Notes under the pieces: model-generated | Databases searched by the model: none | What the model saw: the letters and a program-made list of their open reading frames with translations, nothing else | Told to the model about the DNA's origin: nothing | NCBI GenBank assembly: GCA_029261795.1 | Contig: JAJDAP010000085.1 | Span: forward strand, 22,412-86,411 | Source of the DNA: Deltaproteobacteria bacterium | GTDB lineage: Bacteria > Myxococcota_A > UBA9160 > UBA6930 | Direction of reading: 5' to 3' | DNA: 64,000 nucleotides | Position numbers and translations under genes: made by a program | In this document: positions 1 through 7,122 of the stretch, piece by piece | How positions within the stretch are numbered: the first letter of the stretch is position 1 | Layout of the letters: the number at the start of each line of letters is the position of its first letter

Positions 1-84
1 GAACAGCGGCTCGGCGCCAGCAACGAGGTACGCGGAGCGGAGCGTCCCGCCTGCCAACTCGCCCTTTAGCTCGGCCGGCGTCAC
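1..84 (-). CDS. holA: DNA polymerase III delta subunit HolA, N-terminal fragment
   Basis: This is the first 28 codons of a gene that runs off the left edge, read from a GTG whose GTGA overlaps the lptE stop codon. The fragment translates as a short acidic leader followed by LRSAYLVAGAEPLF, which matches the N-terminal strand and loop of HolA proteins (usually ...YLLYGDEPLL), the clamp-loader subunit that opens the beta clamp. lptE followed by holA is a very common pair in proteobacteria, and that context carries much of the call. It is too short for the ORF track. Confidence 0.72.
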   Translation of the reverse strand, partial: MTPAELKGELAGGTLRSAYLVAGAEPLF

Positions 85-659
85 GGCGTCGCCGGCCTCG
101 GAGCCTCCGGGAAAGCGGCGGACTCGAGGAAGGTGTCGTGGATCCGGGTTGCCAGGAGTGCGGCGAGTCGTCGAATCGCCTCTTCGCGATGGGTACGCGT
201 CACTTCCACGTCGGCACTGGCGAGGTAGCGCTCGCTCTCCCGAAGCACGTTGGAGTCGAGCACGAGGGCCGAGCCATCCTGGCGTGCGATGGTCACGGCG
301 AGCCGCAGGTAGACTTCGTACTCGAGCGAGAACGCGACGGAGGAGAAGCTCCGGCTCTGTGTCTCGATCTCGGTCACGACGCCGCTGAGGATCCAATCGG
401 CGGCGCCAGACTCCGCCACCAGGCGCAGGGCGCCGCGGCGCATGATCTCGCTGGAAAGGGCGTCGGTGACGACACCGTCGACTCCGGCTTCGAAGGTGTC
501 GTTGCGAAAGCCGTGTACGGCGATGCGATTCGCCTCGCCGAAGGTCTCCCCGTAGCGAACCGCCTGATAGCCACAGCCAGCGCAGAGCAGGCCGACTGCC
601 AGGATCGAAAGGAGTACCGGTGACCGCCGCTTCACGGCGGATTGGAATAGCACACGCAC
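81..659 (-). CDS. lptE: LPS-assembly lipoprotein LptE
   Basis: This 192-residue lipoprotein has a signal peptide ending in LLCAGC (Cys about residue 29) followed by GYQAVRYG, the typical mature start of LptE. LptE plugs the LptD barrel at the outer membrane and helps deliver LPS to the surface. The body shows the expected alternation, including the conserved IAVHGFRNDTFEAGV stretch and a C-terminal helix. It follows cheY by 20 bp and overlaps holA by 4 bp, so it may be read through from the chemosensory operon, although its function is unrelated. Its presence shows a diderm, LPS-bearing cell. Confidence 0.88.
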   Translation of the reverse strand: MRVLFQSAVKRRSPVLLSILAVGLLCAGCGYQAVRYGETFGEANRIAVHGFRNDTFEAGVDGVVTDALSSEIMRRGALRLVAESGAADWILSGVVTEIETQSRSFSSVAFSLEYEVYLRLAVTIARQDGSALVLDSNVLRESERYLASADVEVTRTHREEAIRRLAALLATRIHDTFLESAAFPEAPRPATP

Positions 660-679
660 ACCGGACCGTCCGCGCGGGT

Positions 680-1057
680 CTACTCGATCTTGAGCAGCGC
701 CTTCGCGATGGCCAGCACCTTGTTCGCCTGGATCGGCTTGGTCAGATACTCGTCCGCGCCGAGGGCCAGAGCCCGATCGCGGTCCTCCTTGGCGCCTTCC
801 GTGGTAATGACCACGATCGGCATGTCCTTGAGGCCGTCTTCGTCACGGATCAGGCTGATCAGCTTGAGGCCGTCCATCACCGGCATGTTGATGTCCACGA
901 GGGCCAGATCGAAGTCGTCACTGGTCACCTTGCGCAAGCCGTCCAGACCATCCTGGGCTTCGACGATTTCGGCGCCTTTGAGCCGCTTGAGGGCGAACAC
1001 GAGCAGCTGGCGCATCGTGGGACTGTCTTCGACGATGAGAATTCGATGTCGTTCCAT
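680..1057 (-). CDS. cheY: Single-domain response regulator, CheY-like
   Basis: A 125-residue stand-alone receiver domain. The acidic pair (E10/D11 in LIVEDS), phospho-acceptor D55 (VDINMP), the Thr pair at 85-86 and K107 (YLTKPI) are all present, so it should accept phosphate from a CheA-type kinase. It is the last gene of the chemosensory operon, 13 bp after the GAF protein. A second CheY-like regulator sits at the start of the operon. With no cheZ, cheC or cheX in view, one of the two may be a phosphate sink and the other the output; the sequence does not show which. Confidence 0.93.
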   Translation of the reverse strand: MERHRILIVEDSPTMRQLLVFALKRLKGAEIVEAQDGLDGLRKVTSDDFDLALVDINMPVMDGLKLISLIRDEDGLKDMPIVVITTEGAKEDRDRALALGADEYLTKPIQANKVLAIAKALLKIE

Positions 1058-1070
1058 GGTCGTTCTCCGG

Positions 1071-1886
1071 CTACTTCGTCAATAGATCGATGAAGCCCTG
1101 GATCGTGTTGAGCTTTCGCTCACTTTGGGCGTGGAGTTCGGCGGCGAAGATCGCGGTGGCGGCGTGGCCAGCGAGCAACGTGAACAACTCGTGATCCAGG
1201 AGTGTGAACTGCTCCTTCTGGGCAAGGAGCTTGAAGATCGCGATCGCCCCGATCGGGCGATCCTCGACGCGGAGCGGAATCGACACGATCGGGGACTCAT
1301 AGTCCGCGGACCCATTCGAATCCGTCGCGTGGGTATCGCCGCTCGCGACCGAGACACCGACGATCCCGGTACCCATCGGCACCGAAGGGAACGCGGGCAC
1401 TTTCTCGCCTTCCGCGGCCACCGGCTCGAGCAAGCCCGTCTTGTCGTCGTGCACGTAGACACAGAAGATCTCGGCGCCGACGAGGTTGATCACGATCTCG
1501 ATGATGATCTTGAGCACTTCCGAGAGATCGAGCGTCGAATGCAGCTGGTACGAGGCGACGTAGAGGTTCGCGAGGTTGTTGTTCTCCTCTTCGATCTCCA
1601 CGTAGCGATTGGCGAACTGCCGGTTCTCCTCCTCGAGGGCTCGGAGCCTCTCCAGCACGTCCTCCTTCTCGACCTCGAGGCCCTCGATGTGTGTCAGCAG
1701 TTGTTGACGCAGCTTCCCCCACTCGGTGGTGTCCTGTGCGGCGTCGTTGTCGCGCCGGTCCACCTCGACGATCTGCCCACGAAGGCGTTGATTCTCCTCG
1801 ACCAGCTCCCTGGTGAACTCGGCGCCCCGACGGAACACCGCCAGGAACTCGTCCGCCCGCTTGAAGATGTCGTCGCGGTCGCTCAC
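1071..1886 (-). CDS. Coiled-coil GAF domain protein
   Basis: This 271-residue soluble protein starts at a GTG that overlaps the cheB stop (GTGA). Residues about 10-115 are Glu/Leu/Gln-rich and predicted coiled coil (for example LRALEEENRQFANRYVEIEEE). Residues about 118-255 are a GAF domain with the usual core (LHSTLDLSEVLKIIIE..., GTGIVGVSVASG, PLRVEDRPIGAIAIFK). No kinase, GGDEF or other output domain is attached, so it is probably a sensory or scaffolding partner of the Che complex. The ligand is unknown. Its place between cheB and cheY makes a role in the same pathway likely by association. Confidence 0.82.
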   Translation of the reverse strand: MSDRDDIFKRADEFLAVFRRGAEFTRELVEENQRLRGQIVEVDRRDNDAAQDTTEWGKLRQQLLTHIEGLEVEKEDVLERLRALEEENRQFANRYVEIEEENNNLANLYVASYQLHSTLDLSEVLKIIIEIVINLVGAEIFCVYVHDDKTGLLEPVAAEGEKVPAFPSVPMGTGIVGVSVASGDTHATDSNGSADYESPIVSIPLRVEDRPIGAIAIFKLLAQKEQFTLLDHELFTLLAGHAATAIFAAELHAQSERKLNTIQGFIDLLTK

Positions 1887-2950
1887 TCGGACCTCCCTCG
1901 GCTCGAGCCACCCTCGGCGAATCCCTTCTGGATCACCGGGGCGATCAGATCGAGCGCTATTACCGCATCGACCGAACCGGCTCGAATCGCTTGCTGCGGC
2001 ATCCCGAAGATCACCGCGGTTTCCTCTGACTCCACGATCACGTTCCCTCCCGATCGTTTCACGGCCTGGACGCCCTCACGACCGTCATCTCCCATTCCTG
2101 TCAGAACGATTCCCAACAAGTCGGCCCCGTAGTGCTTGGCCGCCGAGGTGAACATGCGATCGACCGACGGTGCGTACTTGTCGGCATCGTCGCGCGCGAC
2201 GACACGCGCGACGACGCGGCCACCTTTCGCCTCGAATTCCAGGTGCTTGCCGCCCGGCGCGATCAACACCAGACCGTCCTCGACGATGTCCCCGCTCTGC
2301 GCCTCGCGGGCGCGAAGGTGCGTCATCCGATCGATGCGCTCCGCGAAGCCGAGGGTGAAGCCCTCGGGCATGTGCTGCGAGACGATGAAACCGCAAGGCG
2401 GCGGCTCGGTAAGCGCGCCGAAGATCTGCATCAGGGCTGCCGGACCGCCGGTGGAGGAGCCGATCGCGACGACCCGGTGGGCGGCGCGTGTCGCTTTCCT
2501 GGGTGCCAGTGTCGGCATCTGTGCGATCCGGTCGGCGACGCGATCGATGCGCAGTTGACGGATGCCGTGCACCTTCCGGATCAGCTCCTGCTCGATCGTC
2601 GCGAGTTCCGGCGTTGCGTGCGGCGACGGCTTCGCCACGAAATCCACGGCCCCGAGATCGAGCGCCTTGAACACATCCTGGTCGCCGGCGTTGCCGCTGA
2701 TCACGATGACCGGCGTCGGCTTCTGCGCCATCAAGATCCGCAGGAACGTGAAGCCATCCATGCGCGGCATCTCGAGATCGAGCGTGATCAGGTCGAGATC
2801 GAGTTCGAGGGCCTTCCGAAGCGCCTCCTCGCCGTCGCGTGCCCAATCGACGACCTCGACGAGCGGCGACTTCTCCAGCATGCGCTTCACGGTGCGACGC
2901 GTGAAGGCGGAGTCGTCGATGACGAGCACACGGATCTGCTCTCGAGTCAT
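1883..2950 (-). CDS. cheB: Chemotaxis response regulator methylesterase/deamidase CheB
   Basis: A 355-residue CheB. The start is the ATG of MTREQIRVLVIDDS, which overlaps the cheR stop by 4 bp; the longer ORF in the track reads through cheR in another frame. The N-terminal receiver has IDDS and LDLEMP. The C-terminal methylesterase has the catalytic Ser in IGSSTGGPAAL, the His in SQHMPEGFT and the Asp in GMGDDG. It removes methyl groups from (or deamidates) receptor glutamates and is activated by CheA phosphorylation, giving adaptation opposite to CheR. The pair shows that the cognate receptor is adaptable. Confidence 0.96.
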   Translation of the reverse strand: MTREQIRVLVIDDSAFTRRTVKRMLEKSPLVEVVDWARDGEEALRKALELDLDLITLDLEMPRMDGFTFLRILMAQKPTPVIVISGNAGDQDVFKALDLGAVDFVAKPSPHATPELATIEQELIRKVHGIRQLRIDRVADRIAQMPTLAPRKATRAAHRVVAIGSSTGGPAALMQIFGALTEPPPCGFIVSQHMPEGFTLGFAERIDRMTHLRAREAQSGDIVEDGLVLIAPGGKHLEFEAKGGRVVARVVARDDADKYAPSVDRMFTSAAKHYGADLLGIVLTGMGDDGREGVQAVKRSGGNVIVESEETAVIFGMPQQAIRAGSVDAVIALDLIAPVIQKGFAEGGSSRGRSE

Positions 2951-3882
2951 CGCTCGCCCCTGCCATCCGTGTCGGTCACGCGAATCGCCGCGCGAGCCGC
3001 CGCATGCCACGGGTCCGTCCGTTCTTCGCCAGGAAGCGGCTTTCGGTAGACCAGGTCGCGCTTCAGGTGACGCAGTTCGAAGGCGCTCGTGACGTTGATC
3101 AGGGATTCGGCGTGGCCCAGCAGCAGGTACCCGCCGGACTGAAGCTTCTCGCTGAAGACGTCGATGACCTGGCGCTTGGTCTCGATATCGAAATAGATGA
3201 TGACGTTCCGGCAGAGGATCACGTCCATCGTTCCGAGCAACCCCAAGCGGGAGGGATCGAGCAGGTTGAGGCGTGAGAACATCACATGGCGCTTCACATC
3301 GTCGGAGATCTGCCAGTGTCCGTCCTTCTCGTTGAAGTGTCGGCGCTGGACGTGCGGCTCCGTCTCGCGGAATGAGGCGGGCCGATAGATCCCCTGGCGC
3401 GCCTTGTGTAGGACGCGGCGCGAGATGTCCGATGCGTAGACGCGGAAATCCCGGCCCGGGACATAACCGGCCTCCATCGCCATCATCACGATGGTGTAGG
3501 GCTCCTCGCCGCTCGAGCATCCGGCGGACCAGATCGAGATCGGCGGTCCGCCGCGAACACGACGATCGAGTAGTTCCGGAAGCACCTCACCCACCAGGGC
3601 TTCGAGTTGGTTTCGCTCGCGAAAGAAATAGGTCTCGTTCGTGGTCAACTCGTCGATGACGGCAGCGAGTTCCTGTTCGCCCGACTCGTCGCGACGCAGC
3701 ATGTAGTAGTAGGAGCGGAAGCTCCCGAGTTCGAGCTCCCGCACTCGTCGGGCCAGTCGCTTCTCCAGCAGGAAGCGCGAATCTTCACCGAACGAGAGCC
3801 CGCAGACATCTCGAAAGAAATCCCGGAACATCCGAAACTCGGCGTCCGTCAGGATCAGGTCTGCGGATTGGAGAAGACTCAT
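2947..3882 (-). CDS. cheR: Chemotaxis protein methyltransferase CheR
   Basis: This 311-residue protein is the SAM-dependent methyltransferase that methylates chemoreceptor glutamates. It has the all-alpha N domain, the ELTTNETYFFRE segment, the SAM-binding motif WSAGCSSGEEPYT and the LCRNVIIYFD motif that are diagnostic for CheR. There is no C-terminal NWETF-binding TPR extension. It overlaps cheB and the HEAT-repeat gene by 4 bp on either side, which indicates tight translational coupling. Confidence 0.96.
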   Translation of the reverse strand: MSLLQSADLILTDAEFRMFRDFFRDVCGLSFGEDSRFLLEKRLARRVRELELGSFRSYYYMLRRDESGEQELAAVIDELTTNETYFFRERNQLEALVGEVLPELLDRRVRGGPPISIWSAGCSSGEEPYTIVMMAMEAGYVPGRDFRVYASDISRRVLHKARQGIYRPASFRETEPHVQRRHFNEKDGHWQISDDVKRHVMFSRLNLLDPSRLGLLGTMDVILCRNVIIYFDIETKRQVIDVFSEKLQSGGYLLLGHAESLINVTSAFELRHLKRDLVYRKPLPGEERTDPWHAAARAAIRVTDTDGRGER

Positions 3883-5969
3883 CCGGCTTGGCTCTCGAGG
3901 GATTCGAGGGCCTGCAGCAGGGCCGTGCGTACGAACTCGTCCCGTTCGACATCCAGACAGCGAAGCATCGCGGGGAGCGCCTGGACCACGCGCCGTTCAG
4001 CCAGGATCTGTACCGCGTGGGCGCGCACCATCCACTCGGGGTGCGAGAAGAGCGACACCATCTCCTGCAGGTCCGCGTGGGTTCCATGCTTCCCGATACA
4101 GGTGAGAGCCGCTTGAACGATCTCCCCATCCACATCCTCGAGCGCGCCGCGCGCCAACGGCACCACACTGGCGCCACCGATGCGAGCCAATGATTCGAGG
4201 CTCGCCATCGCCGTCGCTCCGCCTCGACGCAGACCGACCGAGAGCAGCGCGAGCGCAGCATCGTTACCCGTACCATCGCTTTGCGCCGCGGCCCAGGCGC
4301 CGACCGCCCGCATCGCGGCTCCGCGGACCAGCGGGTCACCGTCATCGGCCAGGTGCGCGAGGTCGGCGATCGCATCCGAGCGGCTCGAACCTGCGAGGGC
4401 CGTGGCTGCGCCGATCCGCACGAGTGCGGATTCGTCTGCCATCGCCACCCGCAGCGGTTCTGTCACGTCGGGGGCGACCTTGGCAAGCGCTGCAGTTGCA
4501 GCGCGCCTCACCCGATCGCTCGGATCCGTGAGTAGCAATTCGATTCTGGGCACGTCGGAGTCGCGGCCGACCCGGCCCAACACCTCGGCAGCTGCCAGTC
4601 TGAACTCTTCCTCGGACCCCGCCAGGCGTTCCCCGAGCAACTCGATCGCGCGTTCCGCGGCGTCGTTCCCCTTCGCCTCGATCACCTTCACGATCGCGTC
4701 GGCGATCGCGACGCCTTCACCCTCGTCGTCGAAGTCGTAGCCACTCTCGGTCACGTTCGCGAGGCGCGAGACGAGGTCAGACAGTGCCTCCGCATCCCCT
4801 CGAGTGCCGAGCGCACGAAGCGCGGCGAGGCGAAGCGCCGGGTCCGGCGAAGCCAACGAGAGACGCAGCCGAGACCCTCCGAAGTCTCCGTTGGTACGGG
4901 CCAGGACGTGGCAAGCCAGGGTCTGCGATTCGGGCGAGAGATCTGCCCAACTAGCATCGATGAGCGCATCCACCCCGTCGCCGTGGGTCTCGAGCACACC
5001 GAGCACGACCTCCGAAAGCGCTTCGTCTCGACCGGCGTCGAGCAGTGGCGCGATGGTCTCGGGCAACCGCAACAGGCCAAGGAACTGAACCAATGCGAGT
5101 CTCGTGGCGAGCGGCGCATCTTCCAGTCTCGAGTTGGCGTCGGCGAGGAAGAGCTCGGAGCCGGTCCACGCTTCGCGCAGTCGATTCCCGAAGTTCTCGA
5201 CCTCCGAGGCCTCGACCCGACTCGCCTGGATCAACAGGGCATCGACGGCAGACTCCCGGGCGGAGCGACCGGGGCTTTCGAGTGCCTTGACCAGGGCATC
5301 GAATGCTGCTGGATCGTCACTGTTCCCGAGGGCCGCGAGGGCGCCCGACCGCAACAGGGGTTCGTCCAATGCGGCTGCGACGTCCGCCACATCGAAGCTG
5401 AGCTCCAGTCGAGCCAACGCTCGCAGGGCGGACAATCTGACCAGCGGCTCTGCGTCGTTCGAGATGCTGTCGAGCAGATCCGCCACGGCCTCGGCAACAC
5501 CGATCGCGCCAATCGCGTCCGCCGCGGCGGCGCGCACGTTCGCATCATCGTCGCATAGCAGCTCCCGCAGGCGCGGCCCTGCCGCTAGATCACCGATACC
5601 GGCAAGTACATCGACGACCTGCTTGCGAACATCGACATCCGCATCGGACGTCGCATCGAGAAGCACCGGCAGTGCTGCGGCACCGGTACGAACCAGGGTT
5701 TCGAGTGCCGCGTTGCGTCTCCCGGGGTTCTCCCCATCGCGCAGCGCTTCGATGAGTGCGCGAGCGGCGAAGGAAAGTTCTGGCGAGCCGGCCAGGCGGT
5801 CGATCGCGGCCTTCCGCACGCGCCAGCTCGAGTCGCCCAGGGCCTCGATCAGGTGGGGAACCGCTTCGGTGGGGGTGAACCGGCTCAGCCGCTCCACGGC
5901 AAGTCGCCGCAGCTCCTCGTCCGCATGCTCCAGATCGGCGAGGACGTTGTCACGTTCCCGGGCTTCCAT
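3879..5969 (-). CDS. Large HEAT-repeat protein of the chemosensory operon
   Basis: This 696-residue protein is built almost entirely of HEAT repeats of about 31 residues, with recurring cores such as PHLIEALGDSSWRVRKAA, VRKQVVDVLAGIGD and VRRAATAALAKVAPD; I judge about twenty units. No catalytic domain, signal peptide or TM segment is visible. HEAT solenoids act as protein-protein scaffolds. Its position between the zinc-ribbon protein and cheR, with 4-bp spacing or overlap on both sides, suggests a fixed part of this signalling complex, perhaps organising receptor, CheA or output partners. That role is inference. Confidence 0.85.
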   Translation of the reverse strand: MEARERDNVLADLEHADEELRRLAVERLSRFTPTEAVPHLIEALGDSSWRVRKAAIDRLAGSPELSFAARALIEALRDGENPGRRNAALETLVRTGAAALPVLLDATSDADVDVRKQVVDVLAGIGDLAAGPRLRELLCDDDANVRAAAADAIGAIGVAEAVADLLDSISNDAEPLVRLSALRALARLELSFDVADVAAALDEPLLRSGALAALGNSDDPAAFDALVKALESPGRSARESAVDALLIQASRVEASEVENFGNRLREAWTGSELFLADANSRLEDAPLATRLALVQFLGLLRLPETIAPLLDAGRDEALSEVVLGVLETHGDGVDALIDASWADLSPESQTLACHVLARTNGDFGGSRLRLSLASPDPALRLAALRALGTRGDAEALSDLVSRLANVTESGYDFDDEGEGVAIADAIVKVIEAKGNDAAERAIELLGERLAGSEEEFRLAAAEVLGRVGRDSDVPRIELLLTDPSDRVRRAATAALAKVAPDVTEPLRVAMADESALVRIGAATALAGSSRSDAIADLAHLADDGDPLVRGAAMRAVGAWAAAQSDGTGNDAALALLSVGLRRGGATAMASLESLARIGGASVVPLARGALEDVDGEIVQAALTCIGKHGTHADLQEMVSLFSHPEWMVRAHAVQILAERRVVQALPAMLRCLDVERDEFVRTALLQALESLESQAG

Positions 5970-5973
5970 CGTC

Positions 5974-7059
5974 CTACTCCATGCCTCGCGAGCGAGCGAC
6001 CCGGATCAATTCGTCCATCAGATAGTCGCGGTCACCGCGAACCCGCGGGTCGATCCGCCCCTCGAAGAGGCCTCTCCCCTCGACCAGGTCCGGACCCAAC
6101 ACCTCGGCAACGTTTCCGGCAGCGATGCACTGGGTGAACTTGTCCTCGTTGTAGAGAATGATGTCGCTGACGATGATGCGGGCGAGTCGCTCGGCGGCGG
6201 CGCGTTCCTCTCCGAGCCCGTCTACCGGCTCCTCGGCAGCGGCGGGCGGAACCCGCGGCGGAGCGGAAGCCTTGGGCGGTGCCGGGGCTAGCGGCTGCGG
6301 GGGCGAATCGATCTCGAGCGGCGGCTCGGTCCCGATCGCGAACTCGTCGGTGCCGATCGCCGGCGGCGCGGGCACCTCTACCGGGGCCGGGACGGGCGCG
6401 GGCGCAGCTGCCGTGTCGGGTACGCCAGCGGCCCTGATTCCAGCTTGTTCGAGGATCGGTAGCAGGCCGCCGGGAAGGTCGGGGGCTTCGAGGTAGGCAT
6501 CCGCTCCGTAGATCTCTTCCGCGGGACGCCGATAGCGATCCGGATGGTGGATTGCCCCGACCAACACCACATGGATGTGGTTCAGGCTCTCGTTGCGCTG
6601 GACGACCTCGCAGACCTGGAAGCCGAACATCTTCGGTAGATCGGCGGCCAATACGACCGCACTCGGCAGCTTTCGCTGAATCTCGAGCATGGCCTGGCTG
6701 CCATCGTGAACCACGACCGGGGCGTAGCCAGAAGCGGCCAGCAATTCGCTCGTTTGTTTGGCGAGATCCGTGTCAGGCGTTGCGACCAGGACGCATGGCC
6801 CGGTCGCTGTGGGCGTGGCCGGGGCCACGGGTGCCGGGGCCGCTGGCGCTTCGGCAACCACAGGCTGGGGCGGCGGGGCAGCGACCGGCGCCGGCGCACT
6901 GATTGGCGCCGCGGGCTGGGGCGGTTCTGTGGGCTCTTCGGGAGCGCGAACACGGAACACGGCCTCACATTTGGTGCAGCGCAGACGCACTGCTCCGTCG
7001 ACGAGCTTGTCGCGATCGATGCGATATCGAGCCGCGCATTTCGGACATCCGGCGATCAT
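5974..7059 (-). CDS. Zinc-ribbon protein with pseudo-receiver domain
   Basis: I start this at the ATG of MIAGCPKCAARY because a strong GGGGAGAG ribosome binding site lies 6 nt upstream; the track start adds nine residues. Residues 4-35 form an MJ0042-type zinc ribbon (CPKC...RCTKC). A Pro/Ala-rich linker follows, then a receiver-like domain (about 85-205, GPCVLVATPD...VVLAADLPKMFGF) in which Ala sits at the phospho-acceptor position and the acidic pair is lost. After another Pro/Ala linker, a C-terminal helical segment carries ARIIVSDIILYNEDKF, a motif I recognise from zinc-ribbon proteins of deltaproteobacteria. It is probably a phosphorylation-independent adaptor. Confidence 0.78.
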   Translation of the reverse strand: MIAGCPKCAARYRIDRDKLVDGAVRLRCTKCEAVFRVRAPEEPTEPPQPAAPISAPAPVAAPPPQPVVAEAPAAPAPVAPATPTATGPCVLVATPDTDLAKQTSELLAASGYAPVVVHDGSQAMLEIQRKLPSAVVLAADLPKMFGFQVCEVVQRNESLNHIHVVLVGAIHHPDRYRRPAEEIYGADAYLEAPDLPGGLLPILEQAGIRAAGVPDTAAAPAPVPAPVEVPAPPAIGTDEFAIGTEPPLEIDSPPQPLAPAPPKASAPPRVPPAAAEEPVDGLGEERAAAERLARIIVSDIILYNEDKFTQCIAAGNVAEVLGPDLVEGRGLFEGRIDPRVRGDRDYLMDELIRVARSRGME

Positions 7060-7122
7060 TTGTTGCTCTCCCCACCCTGGAACCAACCGCCCAGTTCGAC
7101 TGTGCGGTATTGAACGAAGGAC

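Noticed and set aside
2951-3520. Upstream extension of cheB to 545 codons
   Set aside because: This part overlaps cheR in another frame; MTREQIRVLVIDDS is the natural start with ATGA coupling.
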